DNA of 64,000 bases from the NCBI RefSeq assembly GCF_001905905.1, contig NZ_LIVT01000005.1:248001-312000 (forward strand), in the 5' to 3' direction. Below, piece after piece: positions 51,421 through 60,773 of this stretch. The stretch comes from Streptomyces sp. CB02366 (GTDB lineage Bacteria > Actinomycetota > Actinomycetes > Streptomycetales > Streptomycetaceae). Within the stretch, counting starts at the first letter, position 1. Every line of letters starts with the position of its first letter. The notes under the pieces were generated by a model. That model was given only the letters and a program-made list of their open reading frames with translations. It had not been told where the DNA came from and ran no database searches. Both the position numbers and the translations under genes were made by a program.

Positions 51421-52341
51421 GTGTCCACGCTTCCCAGCACCCCGCAGTCCGCCGATTCCCCCGCCACCGGCACCGCCCGCGTCAAGCGCGGCATGGCCGA
51501 GCAGCTCAAGGGCGGCGTGATCATGGACGTCGTCGACGCCGAGCAGGCGAAGATCGCCGAGGACGCGGGCGCCGTGGCCGTCATGGCCCTGGAGCGGGTT
51601 CCGGCCGACATCCGCAAGGACGGCGGCGTGGCCCGGATGTCCGACCCCAACATGATCGAGGAGATCATCGGGGCCGTCTCCATCCCCGTCATGGCCAAGT
51701 CCCGCATCGGCCACTTCGTCGAGGCCCAGGTGCTCCAGTCCCTCGGCGTCGACTACATCGACGAATCCGAGGTCCTCACCCCGGCCGACGAGGTCAACCA
51801 CAGCGACAAGTTCGCCTTCACCACCCCCTTCGTCTGCGGCGCCACCAACCTGGGCGAGGCCCTGCGCCGGATCGCCGAGGGCGCGGCCATGATCCGCTCG
51901 AAGGGCGAGGCCGGCACCGGCAACGTCGTCGAGGCCGTCCGCCACCTGCGCCAGATCAAGAACGAGATCGCGCGGCTGCGCGGCTTCGACAACAACGAGC
52001 TGTACGCCGCCGCCAAGGACCTCCGCGCCCCCTACGAGCTGGTCAAGGAGGTCGCGGAGCTGGGCAAGCTGCCCGTCGTGCTGTTCTCCGCCGGCGGGGT
52101 CGCCACCCCGGCCGACGCCGCGCTGATGCGCCAGCTCGGCGCCGAGGGCGTCTTCGTCGGCTCCGGCATCTTCAAGTCCGGCGACCCGGCCAAGCGCGCC
52201 GCCGCGATCGTGAAGGCCACCACCTTCTACGACGACCCGAAGGTCATCGCGGACGCCTCCCGCAATCTGGGCGAGGCCATGGTCGGCATCAACTGCGACA
52301 CCCTGCCCGAGTCCGAGCGCTACGCCAACCGCGGCTGGTAA
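51421..52341 (+). CDS. pdxS: Pyridoxal 5'-phosphate synthase subunit PdxS
   Basis: Synthase subunit that builds PLP from ribose-5-phosphate, glyceraldehyde-3-phosphate and ammonia. 306 residues. Strongly conserved: VKRGMAEQLKGGVIMDVVDA, PVMAKSRIGHFVEAQ (lysine that holds the sugar) and RSKGEAGTGNVVEA (second lysine). The Pro/Ser/Thr-rich first 20 residues are extra. Start GTG 51421. Six bases separate it from pdxT, its glutaminase partner. Confidence 0.97.
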   Translation: MSTLPSTPQSADSPATGTARVKRGMAEQLKGGVIMDVVDAEQAKIAEDAGAVAVMALERVPADIRKDGGVARMSDPNMIEEIIGAVSIPVMAKSRIGHFVEAQVLQSLGVDYIDESEVLTPADEVNHSDKFAFTTPFVCGATNLGEALRRIAEGAAMIRSKGEAGTGNVVEAVRHLRQIKNEIARLRGFDNNELYAAAKDLRAPYELVKEVAELGKLPVVLFSAGGVATPADAALMRQLGAEGVFVGSGIFKSGDPAKRAAAIVKATTFYDDPKVIADASRNLGEAMVGINCDTLPESERYANRGW

Positions 52342-52347
52342 CCACTG

Positions 52348-52941
52348 ATGAGCGACACCCCCCTGATCGGCGTCCTCGCGCTCCAGGGCGACGTACGGGA
52401 GCACCTGATCGCCCTGGCCTCGGCGAACGCCCTGGCCAGGCCGGTCCGGCGCCCCGAGGAGCTGGCCGAGGTGGACGGCCTGGTCATCCCGGGCGGCGAG
52501 TCCACCACCATGTCCAAGCTGGCCGTGCTCTTCGGGATGCTGGAGCCGCTGCGCGAGCGCGTGCGGGCCGGGATGCCGGTCTACGGCACCTGCGCGGGCA
52601 TGATCCTGCTGGCCGAGAAGATCCTCGACCCCCGCTCGGGCCAGGAGACCGTCGGCGGCATCGACATGATCGTGCGACGCAACGCGTTCGGTCGGCAGAA
52701 CGAGTCGTTCGAGGCCGCGGTCGAGGTCGCGGGCGTGGAAGGCGGCCCGGTGGAAGGCGTGTTCATCCGCGCGCCCTGGGTCGAGTCCGTCGGGGCCGGA
52801 ACCGAGGTCGTCGCCGAACACGACGGGCATATCGTGGCCGTCCGGCAGGAAAACGCCCTCGCCACCTCGTTCCACCCCGAACTGACCGGCGACCACCGCA
52901 TGCACGCCCTGTTCGTGGACATGGTGCGCGCGGTGAAGTGA
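52348..52941 (+). CDS. pdxT: PLP synthase glutaminase subunit PdxT
   Basis: Releases ammonia from glutamine for PdxS. 197 residues. Class I glutamine amidotransferase with nucleophile C82 in YGTCAGM, the oxyanion segment GGES (49-52) and the His-Glu pair in SFHPELTGD. It forms the usual operon with pdxS. Confidence 0.97.
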   Translation: MSDTPLIGVLALQGDVREHLIALASANALARPVRRPEELAEVDGLVIPGGESTTMSKLAVLFGMLEPLRERVRAGMPVYGTCAGMILLAEKILDPRSGQETVGGIDMIVRRNAFGRQNESFEAAVEVAGVEGGPVEGVFIRAPWVESVGAGTEVVAEHDGHIVAVRQENALATSFHPELTGDHRMHALFVDMVRAVK

Positions 52942-53002
52942 GCGGATCCCGGTAGGATCTCTCGGGTTCTACTCGATTTTGGTGACGCGAAGGAGAAGGC
53001 AG

Positions 53003-53755
53003 ATGTCCGGCCACTCTAAATGGGCTACGACGAAGCACAAGAAGGCCGTGATTGACGCCAAGCGCGGCAAGCTCTTCGCGAAGCTGATCAAGAACATCGA
53101 GGTCGCGGCCCGCTCCGGCGGCGTCGACCCCGACGGCAACCCCACGCTCGTCGACGCCATCCAGAAGGCGAAGAAGAGCTCCGTCCCGAACAAGAACATC
53201 GACTCCGCGGTCAAGCGCGGCGGCGGTCTCGAAGCGGGCGGAACCGATTACGAGACGATCATGTACGAGGGTTACGGCCCCAACGGTGTCGCGGTGCTCA
53301 TCGAGTGCCTCACCGACAACCGCAACCGCGCCGCCTCCGACGTACGCGTCGCCATGACCCGCAACGGCGGCTCCATGGCCGACCCGGGCTCGGTCTCGTA
53401 CCTGTTCAACCGCAAGGGCGTCGTGATCGTGCCCAAGGGGGAGCTGACCGAGGACGACGTCCTCGGCGCGGTCCTCGACGCGGGCGCCGAGGAGGTCAAC
53501 GACCTCGGCGAGACCTTCGAGGTGGTCAGCGAGGCCACCGACATGGTCGCGGTGCGCACCGCCCTCCAGGAGGCGGGCATCGACTACGACTCCGCCGAGG
53601 CCAGCTTCCTGCCCACCATGCAGGTCGAGCTGGACGAGGAGGGCGCCCGCAAGATCTTCAAGCTCATCGACGCGCTGGAGGACAGCGACGACGTGCAGAA
53701 CGTCTTCGCCAACTTCGACGTGTCCGACGAGGTCATGGAGAAGGTCGACGCCTGA
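53003..53755 (+). CDS. yebC: YebC/PmpR-family protein
   Basis: 250 residues. The family opening GHSKWATTKHKKAVIDAKRG and later NRNRAASDVRVAMTRNGG are clear. Described as DNA-binding regulators and, more recently, as easing ribosome stalling at proline runs. AGGAGA lies about seven bases before ATG 53003. It commonly precedes ruvC in actinobacteria, as here. Confidence 0.95.
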   Translation: MSGHSKWATTKHKKAVIDAKRGKLFAKLIKNIEVAARSGGVDPDGNPTLVDAIQKAKKSSVPNKNIDSAVKRGGGLEAGGTDYETIMYEGYGPNGVAVLIECLTDNRNRAASDVRVAMTRNGGSMADPGSVSYLFNRKGVVIVPKGELTEDDVLGAVLDAGAEEVNDLGETFEVVSEATDMVAVRTALQEAGIDYDSAEASFLPTMQVELDEEGARKIFKLIDALEDSDDVQNVFANFDVSDEVMEKVDA

Positions 53756-53779
53756 CGGCACGGCCGGCAGGTCTTCACG

Positions 53780-53815
53780 CGACGGGCCGACGGGGCACTC
53801 CCCGCCGGCCCGTCG
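53780..53815 (+). terminator. Hairpin after yebC
   Basis: CGACGGGCCG and CGGCCCGTCG outer arms, CGGGG/CCCCG inner arms, loop CACT. The ruv genes then need their own promoter. Confidence 0.7.
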
Positions 53816-53919
53816 TCCTGTGGGTGCGAGGGTTTGTCAGTCCGAGCCGATAGCCTGCGGGAACAGATGATCGAGCGGGCGCGTCGCGCGTCGGCCACGA
53901 CCGAGGACAGGGGGCCCCT

Positions 53920-54660
53920 ATGCGGGTTCTGGGCATCGACCCGGGGCTGACCCGGTGCGGCGTCGGCGTGGTCGAGGGGGTCGCCGGACGACCGCTGACC
54001 ATGATCGGCGTCGGCGTCGTGCGCACCCCCGCCGACGCCGAGCTGGGCGACCGGCTCGTCGCCGTCGAGCGCGGCATCGAGCAGTGGCTCGACGAACACT
54101 CCCCGGGCTTCGTCGCCGTCGAGCGCGTCTTCGCCCAGCACAACGTCCGCACCGTGATGGGCACCGCCCAGGCCAGTGCGGTCGCCATGCTCTGCGCCGC
54201 CCGTCGCGGCATCCCCGTCGCCCTGCACACCCCCAGCGAGGTCAAGGCCGCCGTCACCGGCTCCGGCCGGGCCGACAAGGCCCAGGTGGGCGCGATGGTG
54301 ACCCGGCTGCTGCGGTTGGACGCGCCGCCCAAGCCGGCCGACGCCGCCGACGCGCTGGCCCTCGCGATCTGCCACATCTGGCGGGCCCCCGCCCAGAACC
54401 GGCTCCAGCAGGCCGTCGCCGCCCACCGCGCGCCCCGGGCGGCCGGCCCCCTCGGCGCGTCGCGGACCCCGGGAGCCGCCCGCACACCGCGCGGGTCCGC
54501 CGCCCCGGGCGCCCCCCGCTCCACCGCCGCCCCCGGAGCTACCGGCACGCCCGGCGATCCCGCCGCCCCCGGGCCCACCGGCACGTCCGGGGCCTCCAGC
54601 ACCCCCGGCACCTCCAGCACCCCCGGCACGCCCCGCACGCTGAAAGGCCGCATCGCATGA
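53920..54660 (+). CDS. ruvC: Crossover junction endodeoxyribonuclease RuvC with long C-terminal tail
   Basis: Resolves Holliday junctions with RuvAB. 246 residues. Catalytic residues D7 (LGIDPGLT), E68 (VAVERVF), D141 and D144 (ADAADALAL) are in place, so the nuclease core (about 1-170) should be active. The last 75 residues are a Pro/Gly/Ala/Ser/Thr-rich tail with repeats such as SSTPGTSSTPGTP, about a third longer than standard RuvC. ATG 53920 follows GGGGG. It overlaps ruvA by four bases. Confidence 0.95.
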   Translation: MRVLGIDPGLTRCGVGVVEGVAGRPLTMIGVGVVRTPADAELGDRLVAVERGIEQWLDEHSPGFVAVERVFAQHNVRTVMGTAQASAVAMLCAARRGIPVALHTPSEVKAAVTGSGRADKAQVGAMVTRLLRLDAPPKPADAADALALAICHIWRAPAQNRLQQAVAAHRAPRAAGPLGASRTPGAARTPRGSAAPGAPRSTAAPGATGTPGDPAAPGPTGTSGASSTPGTSSTPGTPRTLKGRIA

Positions 54661-55283
54661 TCGCCTTCGTCTCCGGCCCGGTGGCCGCCCTCGCTCCGAC
54701 CACGGCCGTCATCGAGGTCGGCGGCATCGGCATGGCCGTCCAGTGCACCCCGCACACCCTCGCCGGCCTGCGCGTCGGCAAGGAGGCCCGGCTCGCCACC
54801 TCGCTGGTCGTCCGCGAGGACTCCCTCACCCTGTACGGCTTCGCGGACGACGACGAGCGGCAGGTCTTCGAACTCCTCCAGACCGCCAGCGGCGTCGGCC
54901 CCCGCCTCGCCCAGGCGATGCTCGCCACCCACAGCCCCGACGCCCTGCGCCTCGCCGTCTCCACCGGCGACGAGAAGGCGCTGACCGCCGTCTCCGGCAT
55001 CGGGAAGAAGGGCGCCCAGAAGCTGCTCCTGGAGCTCAAGGACCGCCTCGGCGAACCGGTCGGAGCGCACACCGGCCGGCAAGGCGTCGGCGCCCCCGTC
55101 ACCTCCGGGTGGCGCGACCAGCTCCAGGCCGCGCTGATCGGCCTCGGCTACGCGAGCCGCGAGGCCGACGAGGCCGTCAACGCCGTCGCCCCGCAGGCCG
55201 AGGCCGCCGTCGCCGAAGGCGCCGCACCCCCCGTGCCGCAGCTCCTGCGGGCCGCCCTGCAGACTCTCAACCGCGCACGCTGA
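54657..55283 (+). CDS. ruvA: Holliday junction DNA helicase subunit RuvA
   Basis: Binds four-way junctions and loads RuvB. 208 residues. OB-fold start IAFVSGPVAALAPTTAVIEV, then helix-hairpin-helix pairs (TASGVGPRLAQAML and VSGIGKKGAQKLLLELKDRL) and a C-terminal RuvB-binding domain (IGLGYASREADEAV). ATG overlaps the ruvC stop (ATGA). Confidence 0.96.
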   Translation: MIAFVSGPVAALAPTTAVIEVGGIGMAVQCTPHTLAGLRVGKEARLATSLVVREDSLTLYGFADDDERQVFELLQTASGVGPRLAQAMLATHSPDALRLAVSTGDEKALTAVSGIGKKGAQKLLLELKDRLGEPVGAHTGRQGVGAPVTSGWRDQLQAALIGLGYASREADEAVNAVAPQAEAAVAEGAAPPVPQLLRAALQTLNRAR

Positions 55284-55313
55284 CCGGCACCGAACCACCG
55301 AAGAGGCCCCGAA

Positions 55314-56402
55314 ATGAACTGGGACGAGACCGGACCCGAGACCGACGAGGCGACCGGCCCGGTCTTCGACGACCGGCTGGTCGACGCCGGCCACCTCGAC
55401 GGCGAGGACACCGCGGTGGAGGCGGCCCTGCGCCCCAAGGACCTGGAGGAGTTCGTCGGCCAGGAGACGGTCCGCGAACAGCTCGACCTGGTCCTCAAGG
55501 CCGCCCGGGCCCGGGGCGCCACCGCCGACCACGTGCTGCTCTCCGGCGCCCCCGGTCTCGGCAAGACCACCCTCTCGATGATCATCGCCGCCGAGATGAA
55601 CGCCCCGATCCGTATCACCTCGGGCCCCGCCATCCAGCACGCCGGCGACCTCGCGGCGATCCTCTCCTCCCTCCAGGAGGGCGAGGTCCTCTTCCTCGAC
55701 GAGATCCACCGCATGTCCCGGCCCGCCGAGGAGATGCTGTACATGGCGATGGAGGACTTCCGGGTCGACGTCATCGTCGGCAAGGGCCCCGGCGCCACCG
55801 CGATCCCGCTGGAGCTGCCGCCGTTCACCCTGGTCGGGGCCACCACCCGGGCCGGGCTGCTGCCGCCCCCGCTGCGCGACCGCTTCGGCTTCACCGGCCA
55901 CATGGAGTTCTACGCCCCCGCCGAGCTGGAGCGGGTCATCCACCGCTCCGCCCGCCTCCTCGACGTCGGCATCGACGCGGAGGGCGCGGCCGAGATCGCC
56001 GGCCGCTCCCGGGGCACCCCCCGCATCGCCAACCGGTTGCTGCGCCGCGTCCGCGACTACGCCCAGGTCAAGGCGGAGGGGACGATCGACCGGGAGATCG
56101 CGGCGGCCGCCCTCAAGGTGTACGAGGTTGACGCCCGCGGACTCGATCGGCTGGACCGCGCCGTCCTCGGCGCCCTGCTGAAACTGTTCGGCGGCGGCCC
56201 CGTCGGCCTGTCCACCCTGGCGGTCGCCGTGGGCGAGGAGCGGGAGACCGTCGAGGAGGTCGCCGAACCCTTCCTCGTACGGGAAGGGCTGCTGGCCAGG
56301 ACACCGCGCGGCCGGGTCGCCACCCCCGCGGCCTGGGCACACCTGGGACTGGTCCCGCCGGCCCACGGAGCAAAGGGACAACAGGGTTTGTTCGGGGCGT
56401 GA
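55314..56402 (+). CDS. ruvB: Holliday junction DNA helicase motor RuvB
   Basis: Hexameric AAA+ motor for branch migration. 362 residues. Walker A GAPGLGKTTLS, Walker B LFLDEIHRM, sensor region VGATTRAGLLPPPLRDRFG and a C-terminal winged helix (RTPRGRVATPAAWAHLG). 30 bases after ruvA. Confidence 0.97.
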   Translation: MNWDETGPETDEATGPVFDDRLVDAGHLDGEDTAVEAALRPKDLEEFVGQETVREQLDLVLKAARARGATADHVLLSGAPGLGKTTLSMIIAAEMNAPIRITSGPAIQHAGDLAAILSSLQEGEVLFLDEIHRMSRPAEEMLYMAMEDFRVDVIVGKGPGATAIPLELPPFTLVGATTRAGLLPPPLRDRFGFTGHMEFYAPAELERVIHRSARLLDVGIDAEGAAEIAGRSRGTPRIANRLLRRVRDYAQVKAEGTIDREIAAAALKVYEVDARGLDRLDRAVLGALLKLFGGGPVGLSTLAVAVGEERETVEEVAEPFLVREGLLARTPRGRVATPAAWAHLGLVPPAHGAKGQQGLFGA

Positions 56403-56568
56403 GCCGTCGCGGGTTCGCCCGCACGGGAACCGGGGTGCCATGCTGGGCGTTGTTCCATCGATGCGGACTCGCTTAGACTCCGCCGATGCCGCCCTTACCG
56501 GTCGGTGTACCCACCCCCGTATATACAGGCCGCATTCCAGCGCGGTCGTGCGAAGGAATTCCCGTCCC

Positions 56569-57042
56569 GTGGATATCTTGACTTTCCTCCCCTTCATCGT
56601 GCTCATCGGGGCCATGTTCCTGATGACCCGCTCCGCCAAGAAGAAGCAGGCGGCGGCCGCGCAGATGCGCAACGACATGCAGCCCGGCACCGGCGTCCGG
56701 ACGATCGGGGGCATGTACGCGACCGTGAAGGAAGTCCACGACGACACCGTCCTCCTCGAGGTCGCCCCGGGCGTGCACGCCGTCTACGCGAAGAACTCCA
56801 TCGGCGCCGTCCTGGACGACGCGGAGTACAACCGCATCGTGCACGGCGACGACCCGGAGCTGGACACGGACGACGCCGTGGTCCCCGACGACGCGTCCTC
56901 GCTCACGGGTGACGCGGAGGTCGCCAAGATCGACCTGGGCAAGGACGACGACGCCTCGGAGGACGCCCCGGCCAAGGACGTCAAGGACGTGAAGGACGCC
57001 AAGGACGAGGGCAAGACCGACGGCGAAGCCGACACCAAGTAG
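56569..57042 (+). CDS. yajC: Preprotein translocase subunit YajC, acidic tail
   Basis: Small SecDF partner, 157 residues. One N-terminal helix (LTFLPFIVLIGAMFLM) and the soluble core GTGVRTIGGMYATVKEVHDD. The last about 60 residues are Asp/Lys-rich (KDVKDVKDAKDEGK), longer than in E. coli. GTG 56569 has AAGGA 11 bases upstream. A strong hairpin separates it from secD, so secDF may have its own start. Confidence 0.93.
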   Translation: MDILTFLPFIVLIGAMFLMTRSAKKKQAAAAQMRNDMQPGTGVRTIGGMYATVKEVHDDTVLLEVAPGVHAVYAKNSIGAVLDDAEYNRIVHGDDPELDTDDAVVPDDASSLTGDAEVAKIDLGKDDDASEDAPAKDVKDVKDAKDEGKTDGEADTK

Positions 57043-57051
57043 TTCTCACGA

Positions 57052-57095
57052 TCCCGGGGACGTCGCGCGCCCACCGGCGCGCGGCGTCCCCGGGA
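57052..57095 (+). terminator. Hairpin between yajC and secD
   Basis: 20-base arms with one G-T mismatch and a four-base loop, nine bases after the yajC stop. Confidence 0.75.
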
Positions 57096-57192
57096 CCGTG
57101 CGGTCGTCTGCGGGGGCGGGGTCCCCACTACATTTCGTGGCCGTTCCGACGCGTACCCGGCGCGGGGCGGTTGGACAGGGAGAAACGAGAAG

Positions 57193-58959
57193 GTGGCAGC
57201 ACCCAAGAAGGGCCGAGGGCCGTCCGGCGGTCATGGCCGACCGGGGCGTGCCCTGGCTCTGATCCTCATCGCCATGATCGCGCTCGTCGGCGGGATGTTC
57301 CTGTCCGGGCACACCACGCCCCGGCTGGGCATCGACCTCGCCGGCGGTACGTCGATCACGCTGGAGGCGCAGAACCAGCCCGGCAAGCCGAACGCGATCA
57401 ACCCGACCAATATGGACACAGCGGTCGGGATCATCGAGCGGCGAGTCAACGGGCTGGGCGTCTCCGAGGCTGAGGTTCAGACCCAGGGCTCCAAGAACAT
57501 CATCGTCAACATCCCCAAGGGGACGAACTCCAAGCAGGCCCAGGAGCAGGTCGGCACCACCGCCCAGCTCTACTTCCGGCCCGTTCTGACGGTGCAGGCG
57601 AGCGGCCCCGAGGCGCCCACGCCCTCCGGCTCCGCCACCCCCAAGCCCGGCGAGTCCGCCCAGGGCGGGGAGAAGGAGAAGGACAAGCCCGCGGGCGAGG
57701 AGGCCACCGGCACGGAGGCCACCCCCTCGGCGAGCGCCACCACCCAGGGCCGCGCGGTCACCGGCGCCCTGACCAAGGACGACCCGACGCCCGGCGCCTC
57801 CGACAAGCCGAAGGCGTCCGGGACCCCCCCGGCGACGCCGCCGGCGGACCCGGCGACGGCCAAGCTCCAGAAGGAGTTCGCCGAGCTCGACTGCACGGAC
57901 CCCAAGCAGCGGACCGAGGCGGGCAAGAACGCCAAGGCCACCGACACCATCGTCGCCTGCGGTTCCAACGTTCCGGGCAGCTACGAGAAGTACATCCTCG
58001 GCCCCGCCGAGGTCTCCGGCAGCGACGTCGACGACGCCAAGGGCGCCATCGACCAGCAGACCGGTGAGTGGATCGTGTCGATGGAGTTCACCTCCGCCGG
58101 CGCCAAGAAGTTCCAGACGATCACCGGCCGGCTCTCGCAGCAGCAGCCGCCGATGAACCAGTTCGCGATCGTCCTCGACGGAGAGGTCGTCTCCGCTCCC
58201 TCGGTCCGCACCGCGCTCAGCAAGAACGCCCAGATCTCCGGCAACTTCACGCAGCAGTCGGCCGAGGACCTCGGCAACATCCTGTCGTACGGCGCCCTGC
58301 CCCTGACCTTCAAGGAGGTCAGCGTCACCACGGTGACCGCGGCGCTCGGCAGCGAGCAGCTCAAGGGCGGACTGATCGCCGGCGCCATCGGTCTGGCACT
58401 CGTCGTCGTCTACCTGGTCGTCTACTACCGGGGCCTCGCGTTCATCGCGCTCCTGAGCCTCCTGGTCTCCGGCGTCCTGACGTACACGATCATGGCCCTG
58501 CTGGGCCCGGCCATCGGCTTCGCGCTGAACCTCCCGGCGGTCTGCGGCGCCATCGTCGCCATCGGCATCACAGCCGACTCGTTCATCGTCTACTTCGAAC
58601 GCGTCAGAGACGAGATCCGCGAGGGACGCACGCTCCGTCCGGCCATCGAGCGCGCCTGGCCGCGCGCCCGTCGCACCATCCTGGTCTCCGACTTCGTCTC
58701 GTTCCTGGCCGCCGCGGTGCTCTTCATCGTCACCGTCGGCAAGGTGCAGGGCTTCGCCTTCACCCTGGGGCTCACCACCCTGCTCGACGTCGTCGTGGTC
58801 TTCTTCTTCACGAAGCCCCTCATGACGCTCATGGGACGGACGAAGTTCTTCTCCCGGGGCGGCTCGTGGTCCGGACTGGACCCGAAGCGGCTCGGCGCCC
58901 AGCCGCCGCTGCGCCGCTCGCGCCGTGTCAACGCCCCCACCGAACCGAAGGAGGCGTGA
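57193..58959 (+). CDS. secD: Protein translocase subunit SecD
   Basis: Uses the proton gradient to help pull proteins through SecYEG. 588 residues. First helix ALALILIAMIALVGGMF, then the family block PRLGIDLAGGTSITLEA. A low-complexity insert of about 90 residues (about 135-225; Pro/Thr/Ala/Lys-rich) interrupts the outer P1 domain. Five helices follow from about 395, with VVYLVVYYRGLAFIALLSLL and FIVYFERVRDEIREG. GTG 57193. secF follows after one base. Confidence 0.95.
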   Translation: MAAPKKGRGPSGGHGRPGRALALILIAMIALVGGMFLSGHTTPRLGIDLAGGTSITLEAQNQPGKPNAINPTNMDTAVGIIERRVNGLGVSEAEVQTQGSKNIIVNIPKGTNSKQAQEQVGTTAQLYFRPVLTVQASGPEAPTPSGSATPKPGESAQGGEKEKDKPAGEEATGTEATPSASATTQGRAVTGALTKDDPTPGASDKPKASGTPPATPPADPATAKLQKEFAELDCTDPKQRTEAGKNAKATDTIVACGSNVPGSYEKYILGPAEVSGSDVDDAKGAIDQQTGEWIVSMEFTSAGAKKFQTITGRLSQQQPPMNQFAIVLDGEVVSAPSVRTALSKNAQISGNFTQQSAEDLGNILSYGALPLTFKEVSVTTVTAALGSEQLKGGLIAGAIGLALVVVYLVVYYRGLAFIALLSLLVSGVLTYTIMALLGPAIGFALNLPAVCGAIVAIGITADSFIVYFERVRDEIREGRTLRPAIERAWPRARRTILVSDFVSFLAAAVLFIVTVGKVQGFAFTLGLTTLLDVVVVFFFTKPLMTLMGRTKFFSRGGSWSGLDPKRLGAQPPLRRSRRVNAPTEPKEA

Positions 58960-58960
58960 G

Positions 58961-60049
58961 ATGTCGCGACTCGGCAATCTCGGCGCCCGGCTCTACCGCG
59001 GCGAGGTCGGCTACGACTTCATCCGCAACCGCAAGATCTGGTACGGCATCTCGATCCTGATCACCATCACGGCCATCATCGGCGTGGCGGTCGGCGGGCT
59101 GCGGATGGGCATCGAGTTCAAGGGCGGCGCGGTCTTCACGACCGACACCAAGGCCCGGATCTCCACCGCCCAGGCCACCGACGTGGCGACCGAGGCGTCC
59201 GGCCACATGGCGATCGTCCAGGAACTCGGCAACGGCGGTCTGCGCATCCAGATCACCGAGGTCGACACCGCCAAGGCCAACGAGATCAAGGAGACCCTCT
59301 CCGACGAACTCGGCATCCCGGCCAACGACATCAACGCCGACCTGGTCGGCCCCAGCTGGGGCGAGCAGATCGCGAACAAGGCGTGGACCGGCCTCGGCGT
59401 CTTCATGGTCCTGGTGGTGATCTACCTGGCCATCGCCTTCGAATGGCGGATGGCCGTCGCCGCCCTGGTCGCGCTGATCCACGACATCACCATCACGGTC
59501 GGCGTCTACGCCCTGGTCGGCTTCGAGGTCACGCCGGGCACGGTGATCGGTCTGCTGACCATTCTCGGTTACTCCCTGTACGACACGGTGGTGGTCTTCG
59601 ACAGCCTCAAGGAGGGCCAGAAGGACATCACCAAGCAGACCCGCTTCACCTACAGCGAGATCGCCAACCGGTCGATCAACAGCACCCTGGTCCGCTCCAT
59701 CAACACCACCGTGGTGGCGCTGCTGCCGGTGGCCGGTCTGCTGTTCATCGGCGGCGGCGTCTTCGGCGCGGGCATGCTGAACGACATCTCGCTCTCGCTG
59801 TTCGTCGGTCTCGCCGCCGGCGCCTACTCCTCGATCTTCATCGCCACGCCGCTCGTCGCCGACCTCAAGGAACGCGACCCGCAGATGAAGGCGCTGAAGA
59901 AGCGGGTGCTGGCCAAGCGGGCCGCCGCGGCCGCCAGGGGCGAGTCCCCGGAGGACGGGACCGAGGACCCGCGCGACACCGCCGAGACGGCGGGCACCGC
60001 GGCGATCGGCCGCCCCCGGTCCCACGGCCGCACCCCCGGGAAGCACTGA
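58961..60049 (+). CDS. secF: Protein translocase subunit SecF
   Basis: Partner of SecD, 362 residues, six helices. Blocks GLRMGIEFKGGAVF, AIAFEWRMAVAALVALIHD and YSLYDTVVVFDSLKE are typical. The last 60 residues are basic then acidic and probably cytosolic. AAGGAGG (58949-58955) serves ATG 58961. Confidence 0.95.
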   Translation: MSRLGNLGARLYRGEVGYDFIRNRKIWYGISILITITAIIGVAVGGLRMGIEFKGGAVFTTDTKARISTAQATDVATEASGHMAIVQELGNGGLRIQITEVDTAKANEIKETLSDELGIPANDINADLVGPSWGEQIANKAWTGLGVFMVLVVIYLAIAFEWRMAVAALVALIHDITITVGVYALVGFEVTPGTVIGLLTILGYSLYDTVVVFDSLKEGQKDITKQTRFTYSEIANRSINSTLVRSINTTVVALLPVAGLLFIGGGVFGAGMLNDISLSLFVGLAAGAYSSIFIATPLVADLKERDPQMKALKKRVLAKRAAAAARGESPEDGTEDPRDTAETAGTAAIGRPRSHGRTPGKH

Positions 60050-60052
60050 GCG

Positions 60053-60604
60053 ATGACGAGCACCACCGAACCCCTCCGCGAACTGCTGCTCAGCCGGATC
60101 CGCGATGTCGCGGACTACCCGAAGCCGGGCGTGATGTTCAAGGACATCACCCCGCTGCTCGCGGACCCGGTCGCCTTCACGGCGCTCACCGACGCCCTCG
60201 CGGAGCTGTGCGTACGCCACGGCGCCACGAAGGTCGTCGGGCTGGAGGCGCGCGGTTTCATCCTGGCCGCGCCCGTCGCGGTCCGGGCGGGCCTCGGCTT
60301 CATCCCGGTCCGCAAGGCCGGGAAGCTCCCCGGAGCCACGCTGAGCCAGTCCTACGAGCTGGAGTACGGCAGCGCCGAGATCGAGATCCACGCCGAGGAC
60401 CTCGACCCGGCGGACCGGGTCATGGTCATCGACGACGTCCTGGCCACCGGCGGCACCGCCGAGGCGTCGCTGGAGCTCGTCCGGCGGGCCGGCGCCCGGG
60501 TCGCGGGCGTCGCGGTCCTCATGGAGCTCGGCTTCCTCCCGGGCCGGGCCCGGCTGGAGCCGCACCTGGCCGGCGCCCCGCTGGAGGCCCTGATCACGGT
60601 CTGA
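60053..60604 (+). CDS. apt: Adenine phosphoribosyltransferase
   Basis: Makes AMP from adenine and PRPP. 183 residues. PRPP-binding block VMVIDDVLATGGTAEA and the opening PKPGVMFKDITPLLADP. It starts three bases after secF, so it is in the same transcript, as usual before rel in Streptomyces. Confidence 0.96.
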   Translation: MTSTTEPLRELLLSRIRDVADYPKPGVMFKDITPLLADPVAFTALTDALAELCVRHGATKVVGLEARGFILAAPVAVRAGLGFIPVRKAGKLPGATLSQSYELEYGSAEIEIHAEDLDPADRVMVIDDVLATGGTAEASLELVRRAGARVAGVAVLMELGFLPGRARLEPHLAGAPLEALITV

Positions 60605-60643
60605 TCCAGGGCCGCGGTCCGGCGACGGACACCGAGCACACCT

Positions 60644-60676
60644 GAACGGGCACCCGGACACACCGGGTGCCCGTTC
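60644..60676 (+). terminator. Terminator after apt
   Basis: 14-base arms GAACGGGCACCCGG and CCGGGTGCCCGTTC, five-base loop, then TTCG. Confidence 0.85.
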
Positions 60677-60773
60677 TTCGTCGTCCCGTCTCCCGCCGTC
60701 CCCGGGCGAGGTCCCGCCGGGGGATCGATACCATGGGCTCTCCGGGTACCCCGGATCCGCACGAGGAGCGCTC

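Noticed and set aside
53775..56747. 990-residue minus-strand frame over the ruv operon
   Set aside because: Antisense of ruvC, ruvA and ruvB, all of which have clear catalytic motifs.
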